Below are positions 8,259 to 16,182 of a stretch of 64,000 nucleotides of DNA, piece after piece. The notes beneath the pieces are model-generated. The model ran no database searches. It was not told the origin of the DNA and saw only the letters and a list, made by a program, of their open reading frames with translations. This stretch comes from Geosporobacter ferrireducens (GTDB lineage Bacteria; Bacillota; Clostridia; Peptostreptococcales; Thermotaleaceae), in assembly GCF_001750685.1 (NCBI RefSeq), contig NZ_CP017269.1:4877416-4941415 (forward strand), in the 5' to 3' direction. The position numbers and the translations under genes are program-made. The stretch's first letter is position 1; each line of letters starts with the position of its first letter.

Positions 8259-9047
8259 ATGAAAGACTTATCTTATACGAAGCCGCATGAAGTGAGACAA
8301 ATGATCAGAAAGGGCGAACTGGAAAGACCTACAGCAGGAATGTGCAGGGGATATGCACAAGGCAACCTGGTTATTTTACCTAAGAATCTGGCATATGATT
8401 TCTTGCTGTTTACCTATCGGAATAGAAAAGCATGTCCGGTACTTGAAGTTACGGACATGGGGGATAGAGAATTTAGACAGGTTGCCCCCGGATCTGATAT
8501 TGCAAAGGACATCCCAAAATATAGAGTATATAAGAAAGGAGAGCTCTTAGGGGAGTACAGGGAGATTCAATCTTTTTGGAGGGAAGATTTTGTTTCTTTC
8601 TTATTAGGCTGTAGTTTTACTTTTGAATCTGCATTGATGGAAGCTGGAATTGAGGTGCGTCATATACAAGCCGGTAGCAATGTTCCGATGTATATCACAA
8701 ATATAGCGTGCAGGCCGGCAGGCGTATTTGCCGGGCCAACAGTAGTAAGCATGAGACCCATTTCGAACGATAAAATCGTTCAGGCTGTACAGATTACATC
8801 GAAATATCCCAGCGTTCATGGGGCCCCGATTCACATAGGAAATCCCGGCGATATAGGAATAAAAGATATCCATAAGCCTGACTTTGGAGATCCTGTAGAG
8901 ATCAGGCCAAATGAAGTACCGGTATTTTGGGCATGTGGGGTTACACCACAGGCTGTAGCAATGAAAACAAAACCTGAAATAATCATCACCCATTCTCCAG
9001 GTCATATGTTTATAACCGATATAAGGAATCATCAATTAGCAGAGTAG
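8259..9047 (+). CDS. DUF1445 / UPF0317 putative hydro-lyase
   Basis: A 262-aa soluble protein of the UPF0317 family, called putative hydro-lyase in databases and represented by Bacillus YcsI. Recognisable family blocks are RPTAGMCRGYAQGNLVILP near residue 30, SFWREDFVSFLLGCSFTFE near 110, SNVPMYITNIACRPAG near 145, and the C-terminal FWACGVTPQAVAM and HSPGHMFITD. The family covers the N-terminal half of animal mitochondrial D-glutamate cyclase (DGLUCY). The ATG at 8259 follows GGAAGGGAGAG; the upstream in-frame start at 8160 lies inside a terminator. The next gene encodes the other half of DGLUCY, so the two products probably act together on D-glutamate/5-oxo-D-proline or a related acid. Confidence 0.85.
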   Translation: MKDLSYTKPHEVRQMIRKGELERPTAGMCRGYAQGNLVILPKNLAYDFLLFTYRNRKACPVLEVTDMGDREFRQVAPGSDIAKDIPKYRVYKKGELLGEYREIQSFWREDFVSFLLGCSFTFESALMEAGIEVRHIQAGSNVPMYITNIACRPAGVFAGPTVVSMRPISNDKIVQAVQITSKYPSVHGAPIHIGNPGDIGIKDIHKPDFGDPVEIRPNEVPVFWACGVTPQAVAMKTKPEIIITHSPGHMFITDIRNHQLAE

Positions 9048-9116
9048 GGTGGCGGCTTATATATCCACTTGAAGTGAAAAGCGCGGATAAAAATCATACA
9101 GACAAGGAGCGGCAAA

Positions 9117-10019
9117 ATGGAAACTACGTACTTTCAACAGATAGAAAATATTATAGGAAAAAACTTAGAACGTAGAGGCATGGATAAAATAAAGCTGGAT
9201 GGACAGCTCGAAAAAGCAGTGAGAGAACTTTTCCACGGGAATAGAATCTTCATTGTTACAGGGTTTGTGATAAAACAGACCCTTACAGGGGAAACTGATG
9301 GGCCCATCGGTGCCATCTCTTTAGCCAGTGCATTGGAACAAATGGGTAAAGAAGTAGTGCTGGTTACGGACCAATATTCAGGCGATCTATTGTACCGGGG
9401 TTTAAAGACAAAAGGAATGAACACCCTTGTAGAAATCATATATCATGAAAAAGAATTGGAACTTTCTAAAAAACTCATAGAAAAATACCGCCCTTCCCAT
9501 GTAGTTGCGATAGAAAGGCCTGGAAGAGCAATAGATGGAAGAATCTATTCGATGCGGGGGGAAGACTTAAGTGATTTGGTTCCAAATACAGATATTTTAT
9601 TTGAAGAATCAAAGAAACAAGGAATTATAACGATTGCCGTGGGGGATGGGGGAAATGAAATTGGTATGGGAAAAATACGTCCCTATATAGTAGATGCGGT
9701 ACACAAGGGGGATCAAATATGCGCTGCATTTGAAACGGATATTCTGATCATCGCTGGCGTGTCCAACTGGGGTGGTCATGCATTGGCCGCAGCCCTTTCT
9801 CTGGAGGCACAAAGAATGCTGCTGCATGACCTAAATACGGAAAGGGCTCTCTTAAAAAGCATTGTTCAATCAGGCGCTGTAGACGGATGTACCAAGAAAA
9901 GAACCTTAACCGTTGATGGATTAAGTCTGGCGGAGAATCTAGCGGTATTGAAGAGCCTGATTGATTTGGTTGAATCCATGCTTGCCGCAAAGAATTCTGT
10001 TTGCCTGTCCGTTTCATAA
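9117..10019 (+). CDS. DUF4392 protein, D-glutamate cyclase C-terminal-domain homologue
   Basis: A 300-aa soluble protein. Family features are FIVTGFVIKQTLTGETDGPI near residues 45-64, HVVAIERPGRAIDG near 128, ITIAVGDGGNEIGMGK near 172 and LIIAGVSNWGGHALAAALS near 207. This domain (DUF4392) forms the C-terminal half of eukaryotic D-glutamate cyclase, which interconverts D-glutamate and 5-oxo-D-proline. Upstream is a DUF1445 gene, the N-terminal half of the same enzyme, only 69 bases away, so the bacterium carries the enzyme as two polypeptides. AAGGAGCGG precedes the ATG. Activity is inferred from homology and gene order only. Confidence 0.85.
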   Translation: METTYFQQIENIIGKNLERRGMDKIKLDGQLEKAVRELFHGNRIFIVTGFVIKQTLTGETDGPIGAISLASALEQMGKEVVLVTDQYSGDLLYRGLKTKGMNTLVEIIYHEKELELSKKLIEKYRPSHVVAIERPGRAIDGRIYSMRGEDLSDLVPNTDILFEESKKQGIITIAVGDGGNEIGMGKIRPYIVDAVHKGDQICAAFETDILIIAGVSNWGGHALAAALSLEAQRMLLHDLNTERALLKSIVQSGAVDGCTKKRTLTVDGLSLAENLAVLKSLIDLVESMLAAKNSVCLSVS

Positions 10020-10124
10020 AAATATATTAAAATGAGTTAAAGCTTCTTAATCAATGGAAGAGTAATGCTTATATAAATTTCTTTATAGATGTGATTGGGA
10101 AAGCTTATTTATCCATCTGGAATC

Positions 10125-10149
10125 TTAGGGGCAGGCCTTGTGTCTGCCC
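10125..10149. repeat. Short palindromic repeat, copy 2
   Basis: Identical over 25 bases to the element at 4950-4974, with arms GGGCAG/CTGCCC. Here it lies in the 249-base gap between the DUF4392 gene and the methyltransferase gene. I see nothing else recognisable in that gap apart from the ribosome site of the next gene. Confidence 0.75.
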
Positions 10150-10268
10150 GTATATTTCTGTGCGGTGATGGCGTTAAGAAGGAATCCAATAGAATTTATC
10201 GAATCCTTTCTTGTAAATAAAATCTATACAAGCTGTACGTAAAAAACAAGTTAAGGGGAGAGGGTTTT

Positions 10269-10880
10269 GTGAAGGAGATATTTAGACAAATATCACTGTA
10301 TAGGTTTCTAATGTTTTGCAATAATGAAAACTTAGAAAAGGTGGTTTTAGACTGCGGCGCAGGAGGAGATCAGCCTCCTTTAGGATTATTTGCCGAATAT
10401 GGATATAGAACCTTAGGCATAGAATATGATATGCAGCAGGTCGAAAAAGCAAATCAATATGGAAAGGAAAAAGGCCTGGATTTAAACATTGTTCAAGGGG
10501 ATATGCGATATTTAGATTTAGATAGTGCTTCAATCAGCTATGTGTATTCCTATAACTCTGTTTTTCATATGAAAAAGGCAGATGTACGCAAATCGATCCA
10601 TGAAATGAAGCGTGTTTTAAAACCAAATGGACTATTATTCATCAACTTTCTTACTACAAAAGATTTCCGGTGTGGAGAAGGCAAAACTGTCGGCCAAAAC
10701 GAATATGAGCAAATGGACGATGATATTCCTGTAATCCATTCATACTTTGAAGAACATGAGACAGATTTTTTCTTTGCGGATATGGAGGTATTATACAAGG
10801 AAGACCGTGTTTTAGAAAGAATCTATGAGGGTAACAGAATTCGCCAGGGATTTATTGATTATATCGCCAGAAAAATTTAA
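10269..10880 (+). CDS. Class I SAM-dependent methyltransferase
   Basis: A 203-aa cytoplasmic methyltransferase. Motif I, which binds S-adenosylmethionine, is VVLDCGAGGDQPPLG near residues 25-39; the acidic residue ending strand 2 is in LGIEYDMQQVEKA, and VQGDMRYLDLDSASI near residue 80 is motif II. KRVLKPNGLLFINFL near residue 117 is the post-catalytic strand typical of Methyltransf_11 proteins. The GTG start follows AAGGGGAGAGGG. The acceptor substrate is unknown. It is followed by a terminator and by degraded sequence, so it stands alone. Confidence 0.82.
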   Translation: MKEIFRQISLYRFLMFCNNENLEKVVLDCGAGGDQPPLGLFAEYGYRTLGIEYDMQQVEKANQYGKEKGLDLNIVQGDMRYLDLDSASISYVYSYNSVFHMKKADVRKSIHEMKRVLKPNGLLFINFLTTKDFRCGEGKTVGQNEYEQMDDDIPVIHSYFEEHETDFFFADMEVLYKEDRVLERIYEGNRIRQGFIDYIARKI

Positions 10881-10951
10881 GACAAGGGGACAGGTAAGGC
10901 TACTGAAGAGCCGATATTCCAATGATAGCAAAATTTTATATTCAAAAAAGA

Positions 10952-10996
10952 GAAGAATCATTATGATATTATTCATGTGGATTCTTCTTTTTTTTC
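10952..10996 (+). terminator. Terminator after the methyltransferase gene
   Basis: GAAGAATC (10952-10959) pairs with GATTCTTC (10980-10987), a loosely paired middle lies between, and a long T-run follows (10985-10996). Confidence 0.75.
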
Positions 10997-11012
10997 TTCT
11001 TATCTAGTGTAG

Positions 11013-11186
11013 GGCAAAACGAACTGGCCAGGGAGTAGAAGTCTAGAAAATAAAAATAGAAAACTGAAGTTTAGATCTGAACCGTCGACAAGTACCTCCA
11101 TAGTTGGAAAATTATATCATGGGGATATAGTAACAGTATTTTTAGATCGCACTATTCCTGTAGATTGGTCAAACATTAGTTTCTAG
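11013..11186 (+). pseudogene. Remnant of a bacterial SH3 (SH3b) domain protein
   Basis: Between stop codons at 11010 and 11184 the frame encodes about 57 residues. It includes KLKFRSEPSTSTSIVGKLYH and then GDIVTVFLDRT, matching the SH3b consensus (LNVRSGPSTSYSVIGKLxKG) found in cell-wall-binding and amidase proteins. No start codon with a ribosome site is present, and nothing else of such a protein is found nearby, so this is a decayed fragment. It abuts a structured element that may be an insertion-sequence end. Confidence 0.5.
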
Positions 11187-11197
11187 TAAAATAAAAA

Positions 11198-11314
11198 GCT
11201 GCTTTAGCAGCAGCCTGTAAATTAAAGCGGTTGGCGAACCCGTTCAATTAAGGCTCAAGCGAGTAACATGCCCTTTTAGGGCTGAACAAACTACCCGCTG
11301 CGCGGGTAGTTTTG
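11198..11314 (+). ncRNA. Structured relic, possible IS200/IS605 right end / guide-RNA scaffold
   Basis: Four hairpins lie within 117 bases: GCTGC/GCAGC (11198-11211), GGTT/AACC (11229-11240), GCCC/GGGC (11270-11282) and a terminal ACTACCCGC/GCGGGTAGT (11290-11310) followed by TTTTGATT. A compact run of small stems ending in an ACTACC...GGTAGT palindrome resembles the right ends of IS200/IS605-family elements, where the tnpB guide RNA is encoded. No tnpA or tnpB reading frame is nearby, so if this is correct it is a solitary relic. The alternative is a small RNA with its own terminator. The identification rests on resemblance only. Confidence 0.35.
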
Positions 11315-11390
11315 ATTAATTTATATGTTATTTCTTTAATCACAAATCTGACAGTAGATAACTTCCTAATCATTTTGCAATTTATTCAGG

Positions 11391-11723
11391 TTATATTACA
11401 TGTTTAGGATTTACCAATCTATACTGTTTGACTAAAATTATAGTCACTAATAAGTACGACAAAATGACTGCAATCAATATACCCCAAATACACTCTTTTA
11501 AAAATTTTTCTTTGCCATTAATAAACAGAGAAAAGATGTAGCATATTATAAAAGTGAATAACATAAAACAAAACATATTTATTGCAAAATTCATCAAGCC
11601 GCTATGACTGCTCAACTTTAGCAAAATTACTGGTGTTTTAAGCAAGATAGAAATGAAAAAATATGCTATTATGAAAAATATAATAAAACTGAAAAAAGCA
11701 CCCTTTCCAAGAGTAATTTTCAT
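11391..11723 (-). CDS. Small hypothetical membrane protein
   Basis: A 110-aa protein with three or four hydrophobic segments (about residues 8-30, 45-65 and 80-100) separated by short basic loops, and no recognisable family. I place the start at 11723 because TAGGAGGG ends six bases before it; the in-frame ATG at 11729 would have no spacing. It lies alone on the reverse strand, convergent with the structured element at 11198-11314, whose last hairpin may also terminate it. Confidence 0.5.
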   Translation of the reverse strand: MKITLGKGAFFSFIIFFIIAYFFISILLKTPVILLKLSSHSGLMNFAINMFCFMLFTFIICYIFSLFINGKEKFLKECIWGILIAVILSYLLVTIILVKQYRLVNPKHVI

Positions 11724-12101
11724 GAACATCCCTCCTACAAATAAAAAGTAGTATGATGAAATATATCATGTAAACAGAATTAAGACCATAAAGGTTGGTA
11801 ACCTCAAAAGAGAAATCAAATCTCAAGATAATGCTTCTCTAAAGAAAATTTATAAATCTATCGGTTTTGGGAAAATGATAAATAATTTTCTTCATTAATG
11901 TAGAGTGAAATTATCAAAAGAAACAATTACAAATTTCTCCTATAAGTACTATTTAAATACTGTTTTTAAAAAAAATCAATAATTTTTCAACGTTTAACCA
12001 AATTAGCATTGATTCTTCTAACGATTTTCCAGTATCACAGCAGACGGACAATATGGTAAGATGATTATACATGAATAAAAAGTTTAGGGGTGGGAGTTTT
12101 C
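11724..12101. other. Intergenic stretch with no clear gene
   Basis: About 380 AT-rich bases between the reverse-strand membrane protein and the acetyltransferase. A forward open frame of 48 codons (11752-11898) has no start codon with a ribosome site and no family I recognise. It probably holds promoters for both flanking genes, but none stands out. Confidence 0.5.
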
Positions 12102-12497
12102 ATGAACATTAAATATACTACTGAATTATTACATAATGAAGATTTATATGAATTATATGAGATATCAGGGTGGAATCATTATCTTCAATTAAGCAGCTAT
12201 GAATTGAATAAAGCCATGAAGCAAAGTTTTTATGTAGTATATGCCTATCTAGACGGGATGCTGATTGGTACCGGCAGGGTTATTTCAGATGGGGTAATCA
12301 ATGGCTATTTGTGCGGATTAGGTGTCCATCCATCCTATAGAAGCCAGGGAATCGGGAGAGAAATAACCCGCAGGCTATTAGAAAAATGTGAAGAAAACAA
12401 ATTGCATCCGCAGCTATTTTGCGAAGAAAAATTGGTACCCTATTATGAACATTTTGGATTAAAAGTTTTTGCTGTTGGAATGAAAACGAATATATAG
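12102..12497 (+). CDS. GNAT-family N-acetyltransferase
   Basis: A 131-aa acetyl-CoA-dependent acyltransferase. The core reads YAYLDGMLIGTGRVISDG near residue 46, then GLGVHPSYRSQGIGREITRR near residue 69; RSQGIGR is the pyrophosphate-binding loop and VHPSYR the preceding strand. LVPYYEHFGLKVF closes the fold near residue 112. I take the ATG at 12102, six bases after TTAGGGGTGGGAG, over the GTG at 12090, which lies within that ribosome site. The substrate is unknown. It is a single gene in a poorly conserved region. Confidence 0.8.
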   Translation: MNIKYTTELLHNEDLYELYEISGWNHYLQLSSYELNKAMKQSFYVVYAYLDGMLIGTGRVISDGVINGYLCGLGVHPSYRSQGIGREITRRLLEKCEENKLHPQLFCEEKLVPYYEHFGLKVFAVGMKTNI

Positions 12498-12574
12498 TAG
12501 AGTCTGATTCGATATTTACCGGAAAAGGGAGTATCTGCTCCAGAAAAAAGCCGGATTTTCTTTAGTAATGATGA

Positions 12575-12724
12575 ATGAAGAAAAAAGTCATGATAAAAAG
12601 ACTCATCATACTTCTATTGATAAGCTTATTTGCTGTATCACGATGCGGAAAGGTGGAGGAACCGAAAGCAAACCAGGAAAATCTCCAAAATAGCGAAATC
12701 AGCATTTATCATGAATTTACTTAA
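12575..12724 (+). pseudogene. N-terminal fragment of a lipoprotein-like protein
   Basis: An open frame of 49 codons begins KKKVMIKRLIILLLISLFAV, a basic then hydrophobic signal peptide, followed by SRCGKVEEPK. The cysteine is in lipobox position but preceded by arginine, which is poor for signal peptidase II. There is no good ribosome binding site. The frame stops after a short charged stretch. It is most likely the broken start of a lipoprotein gene; a tiny functional peptide is possible. Confidence 0.3.
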
Positions 12725-13003
12725 AAGGCTGAAAGAAAGAGAGGGAGGTCCCCGTAAGGTGGAAGAGGAAGAATCACCGGCAGCAAGTATAATCCTGTCA
12801 TTAAAAGAGAATAATTATTCTTAAGTTGACAGCAGGATGCATAACGAATATAATAATGTTGTATGTGCATTAATTTATTATTATGAAAGGGCAAGGTATT
12901 GGTAGAAATGAAAATATAATTTACTTCAAGAATTTATGTAAAATGAGCATTTGAATAAAGTCTGACTAAAGGCTTTATTGTCGTGCATTTTATCTAAACT
13001 TGC

Positions 13004-13165
13004 GAGTGGATAGTATTTTTGTAACTGTTGATAGCTTGTAGATAAGGTATATTTTAACTTTAATTGCCGATTTCATGTCATTGTGCGTTTGGGATATTTT
13101 TGTCTCATATGATGATTATGTAAAAATGGATTAAGGTTACGATATGGTTATGATGCTATCCTCTC
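13004..13165 (+). promoter_or_regulatory. Leader of the ABC-F gene with candidate antiterminator
   Basis: The segment 13004-13016 (GAGTGGATAGTAT) can pair with 13153-13165 (ATGCTATCCTCTC) over 13 positions with one mismatch and one G-U pair. That pairing would occupy the left arm of the terminator at 13160-13182 and so act as an antiterminator. This is the layout of antibiotic-responsive leaders of ABC-F genes such as vmlR and lmo0919. A possible promoter is TTGAAT (12951-12956) / TTTATT (12974-12979) with a 17-base spacer, but it is weak. The alternative pairing was found by eye and not folded. Confidence 0.5.
13075..13134 (+). CDS. Possible leader peptide, 19 aa
   Basis: Inside the leader, an ATG at 13075 opens a 19-codon frame (starting MSLCVWDIF) ending in TAA at 13132, shortly before the terminator. 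Ribosome stalling on such a peptide is how several ABC-F leaders sense antibiotics. No clear ribosome binding site precedes it, so this is a weak candidate. Confidence 0.25.
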   Translation: MSLCVWDIFVSYDDYVKMD

Positions 13166-13189
13166 CGGGTTACAAGGAGGGGTTTTTTT
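13160..13189 (+). terminator. Attenuator terminator containing the ABC-F ribosome binding site
   Basis: CCTCTCC (13160-13166) pairs with GGAGGGG (13176-13182) across a nine-base loop, followed by seven T's that run straight into the ATG at 13190. The right arm is also the ribosome binding site (AAGGAGGGG) of the next gene, so the hairpin would both stop transcription and hide the site. Confidence 0.75.
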
Positions 13190-14836
13190 ATGTTATTAAT
13201 TGAATGCAGCAAGATTAAAAAATATTTCGGTGATCGGATGATCCTAGAGGTGGAAGACTTAAAAGTCTACTCTGAAGATAGAATTGGCATTGTGGGTGTG
13301 AATGGGGTAGGTAAAACGACTTTAATGAATATTTTAAGTAAAAGGACAGAACCAGATGAAGGTTGGATTGAGCTATATAGCAAATATGCATATATAACAC
13401 AGCTGGAAGATTCAAAGAATAGAAAGATTAGCAGTGAGATGGCTTCTAAATTTGGGATTCCAAGTATTTGGAATGTTAATATGAGCGGCGGTGAGAAAAC
13501 TAGATTTAAACTAGCGGAAAGCTTTGACGAGAACAGTCCTATAATATTTGCTGATGAGCCTACCAGCAATGTAGATATGGAAGGTATTGAGCTCATGGAA
13601 AAGATGTTTGATGATTATAAAGGGGCACTGCTTGTTATATCCCATGATAGAAATTTCTTAGATAAGCTGTGCAATAAGATTATGGAAATCGAGCAGGGTA
13701 AGATAAAAATATATAATGGAAACTACAGCGATTATCGTATGCAGAAGGCGAAAGAAAAGGAACGTGCATTATTTGAGTATGAGCAATATATAAAGGAAAA
13801 GAAACGGCTGGAAGCAGCGATGGAGGCGACAAGAGAAAAGGTAAAAACCATGAGAAAAACCCCTAAACGCATGGGGAATTCCGAGGCCAGACTGCACAAG
13901 ATGGGAAACCAGAAGGCGAAGGCGAACCTCGATAGGGCAGTGAAAAGTATTGAATCCAGGGTTATGCATCTTGAGGTGAAAGAAAGACCTAAAGAACCGG
14001 AGGGTATAAAACTGGAAGTCACAGCTTCCAATAAGCTCTACAGCAAAATTATTATAGAAGGGGACAATATTCATAAAGCATTTGACCGGAAGATGATATT
14101 CCGAGATGCTTCTTTTAGTATTTATAATGGTTCCAAGGTCGCACTGATAGGACCTAATGGATGTGGAAAAAGTACGTTGGTCAAAATGATCATGGAGCTT
14201 GACGATCGGATAAAAATCGCTCGAGGTGCAAAAATTGGATATTTTACCCAGGATATGCGCATATTGAATGAAAACAAAAGCATTATAGAAAACGTTATGG
14301 AAAGCAGCATATATGCTGAAACCTTTGCAAGGATTTTATTGGCAAGACTTCTGTTTAAAAGAGAGGATATATTAAAAAAAGTCGGCATATTGAGCGGAGG
14401 AGAGCGGGTCAAGGTGTCTTTCGCTAAAATATTACTGCAGGACTTTAATCTTTTAATATTGGATGAGCCGACGAATTATATGGATATAGATGCACTTGAA
14501 GTTGTTGAGGAAGCCCTCAGGGAGTATGATAGAACTTTGTTGTTTGTTTCCCATGACAGGAGATTTGTAAGTGCCATTGCAGATCATATTATGACAATCG
14601 AAAATCAGCAAATAAAAATGTTTGAGGGGACCTACGAAGAATATTTGGAAAAAAGAAACAGGAGTGTGGATCAAGGCAGAGGGGATATTGAAAAACAGGT
14701 CTTCCTGCTGGAAAACCGCCTCTCTGAAGTCCTGGGTAAACTCTCCATGTCATCTAAGAAGGATGATCCTGCTGCACTGGATAAAGAGTATCATGAGATA
14801 CTGGAGAGATTAAAGGATTTGAAGGCAAATCTTTAG
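13190..14836 (+). CDS. ABC-F family ATPase, antibiotic-resistance type (Vga/Lsa/VmlR-like)
   Basis: A soluble 548-aa protein with two ABC ATPase domains and no membrane part. Walker A motifs are GVNGVGKTT near residue 35 and GPNGCGKST near 322; signatures are NMSGGEKTR and LSGGERVKV; Walker B regions are IIFADEPTSN and LLILDEPTNYMDIDAL. The charged inter-domain linker near residues 185-250 is the part that reaches into the ribosome. A C-terminal coiled coil follows (about 490-548). The small first domain and the leader attenuator fit the ribosome-protection proteins for lincosamides, streptogramins A and pleuromutilins. Which drug, if any, cannot be read from sequence. It is monocistronic. 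Confidence 0.85.
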   Translation: MLLIECSKIKKYFGDRMILEVEDLKVYSEDRIGIVGVNGVGKTTLMNILSKRTEPDEGWIELYSKYAYITQLEDSKNRKISSEMASKFGIPSIWNVNMSGGEKTRFKLAESFDENSPIIFADEPTSNVDMEGIELMEKMFDDYKGALLVISHDRNFLDKLCNKIMEIEQGKIKIYNGNYSDYRMQKAKEKERALFEYEQYIKEKKRLEAAMEATREKVKTMRKTPKRMGNSEARLHKMGNQKAKANLDRAVKSIESRVMHLEVKERPKEPEGIKLEVTASNKLYSKIIIEGDNIHKAFDRKMIFRDASFSIYNGSKVALIGPNGCGKSTLVKMIMELDDRIKIARGAKIGYFTQDMRILNENKSIIENVMESSIYAETFARILLARLLFKREDILKKVGILSGGERVKVSFAKILLQDFNLLILDEPTNYMDIDALEVVEEALREYDRTLLFVSHDRRFVSAIADHIMTIENQQIKMFEGTYEEYLEKRNRSVDQGRGDIEKQVFLLENRLSEVLGKLSMSSKKDDPAALDKEYHEILERLKDLKANL

Positions 14837-14855
14837 GCGATAGGATTGTCTTGTT

Positions 14856-14895
14856 AAAAAGTAGGGGATTTGAAAGGATACTCCCCTACTTTTTT
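14856..14895 (+). terminator. Terminator after the ABC-F gene
   Basis: AAAAAGTAGGGGA (14856-14868) pairs with TCCCCTACTTTTT (14882-14894), with a T-run as part of the right arm. The A-rich left arm lets it work in both directions, and the next gene (dppA) is convergent. Confidence 0.85.
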
Positions 14896-14961
14896 AACGG
14901 ATAGCCGATATGTACCTTTAGAAAAAAAGATAAGGATATAGGTGTTGAAAGGAGGCTGGAC

Positions 14962-15759
14962 CTAATGAATAAAATAAAAGGTTCTTAGCACTTCATAATA
15001 GTCCTTTGCTGTATATTTTACCGTTGTTGCATTGATTCTCTCAACACCTGGATAGTAGGATGCATGATAAGCCAAGTGATGCTGTTTAAAGCTTATTTCA
15101 ATCTCAAAGCTTTCAGGCAGGGGAATCACGTATTTGCTCAAATCTTCTTTCAAAGCAGCAGTAACAGTCTCTCTTATTTTCCGGAGAGCTAGATTTGGAT
15201 GAATAGATTTTGTAGCGTCCCCCATACCTTCAAATACAGGAACCGTTTTTATATTTGGGTTTAATTGTTTGGCTTCTTCACATACCGCTTCATCACCTGT
15301 AACACACACTAATGGAACTCCGTAATATGCTGCAGCATAGGCGTTTAAATGTAATTCGCTGGCTTCTATTCCATTAATTTTCACTGAATAGATAGTGGTG
15401 TTCATCGTATGCGCCAGTGGATTACCGCTTGAATGGGCACCAACATGAAATCCGGTAAATACACAGGCATCAAAGCCTTCGTCAATTCCGGCCATCATAC
15501 TCAATGGATTTTTAGTCCAGTCACGAATCAATCTAACCTTTTCTGGAAGCTGAGTGAAGTCTATGTTTCTTGCGGAATCATGGGCATCTTTAACAGTGAT
15601 TTTCTCAAAACCTGCATCCAGTGCACCTTCACAGGCAGCATTTACTTCTTTTGTCATTTGGTCGGCAAATGGATAATAATCGGATTTTGGTTTATCCGTC
15701 TCATCCCAATGGGCTATGCCCGTTGTTCCCTCAATGTCTGCACAAATAAATAATCTCAT
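14962..15759 (-). CDS. dppA: M55 family D-aminopeptidase DppA
   Basis: A 265-aa zinc metallo-aminopeptidase that removes N-terminal D-amino acids from peptides, known from Bacillus DppA. The N-terminal CADIEGTTGIAHWDET carries the Asp-x-Glu zinc ligands; TVKDAHDSARNID near residue 46 and FTGFHVGAHS near 98 contain further histidine ligands. Family length is about 270 aa. I place the start at 15759, after AAGGGGGAAG; the longer frame to 15804 runs into the upstream gene. The short Fe-S protein gene ends 33 bases upstream, so they share a transcript. It may use D-amino acid dipeptides from cell-wall turnover as food. Confidence 0.85.
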   Translation of the reverse strand: MRLFICADIEGTTGIAHWDETDKPKSDYYPFADQMTKEVNAACEGALDAGFEKITVKDAHDSARNIDFTQLPEKVRLIRDWTKNPLSMMAGIDEGFDACVFTGFHVGAHSSGNPLAHTMNTTIYSVKINGIEASELHLNAYAAAYYGVPLVCVTGDEAVCEEAKQLNPNIKTVPVFEGMGDATKSIHPNLALRKIRETVTAALKEDLSKYVIPLPESFEIEISFKQHHLAYHASYYPGVERINATTVKYTAKDYYEVLRTFYFIH

Positions 15760-15791
15760 TTGAACTTCCCCCTTTTTGTTTATCTTAAAAC

Positions 15792-16016
15792 CTAACGAAG
15801 CCAATCAGGATTTCCTGGTACGAAAGGTCTTTTTCCATACTTTTTCCTAAACTCGCCAAGTACGGCGGCAATTAGAGACTCATTACCCGCAAAGGTATCA
15901 ATATTTTTTATAGTCTCCATATTTTGACTAAATGGACAGCTGGAAATGCACATGCCACAGTCGGTGCCCAAATATCTCCTAGAAAACATCGTATCTCTTT
16001 CGTCTACCTGTTTCAT
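15792..16016 (-). CDS. 74-aa 4Fe-4S protein, C-terminal domain of a larger Fe-S family
   Basis: The protein starts MKQVDERDTMFSRRYLGTD and continues CGMCISSCPFS, a single CxxCxxxCP half-site; the C-terminus is FRKKYGKRPFVPGNPDWL. In databases this motif and tail occur at the end of longer double-cluster 4Fe-4S proteins of the epoxyqueuosine-reductase/reductive-dehalogenase type. Only that end is present here, yet TAGGAGGT lies six bases before the ATG. It could be a truncated gene that kept or gained a start, or a genuine small protein. With three or four cysteines in one half-site it could hold one cluster at most. It is co-directional with dppA. Confidence 0.55.
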   Translation of the reverse strand: MKQVDERDTMFSRRYLGTDCGMCISSCPFSQNMETIKNIDTFAGNESLIAAVLGEFRKKYGKRPFVPGNPDWLR

Positions 16017-16182
16017 CAACAGACCTCCTAGAATAATTCAAGTATCTGTAATAAGTATACTATTAAAGTAATAGTGATACTATATTAGATAAATAATTTT
16101 GTGGCTATTTGGTATAAGAAAATGACCATCTGCCTTTAAGAATATTCAAAAAATTATTTTTAATGGGGGTGCTATAATCAAT

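Noticed and set aside
10825..11007. 60-codon forward frame after the methyltransferase
   Set aside because: It overlaps the gene end and the terminator; the sequence is a frame shadow with no start signal.
11752..11898. 48-codon forward open frame
   Set aside because: No start codon with a ribosome site and no recognisable family; I could not decide whether it is a fragment.
12630..12824. 64-codon forward frame overlapping the lipoprotein fragment
   Set aside because: No ribosome site, unusual composition, different frame from the signal-peptide-like start; likely chance.
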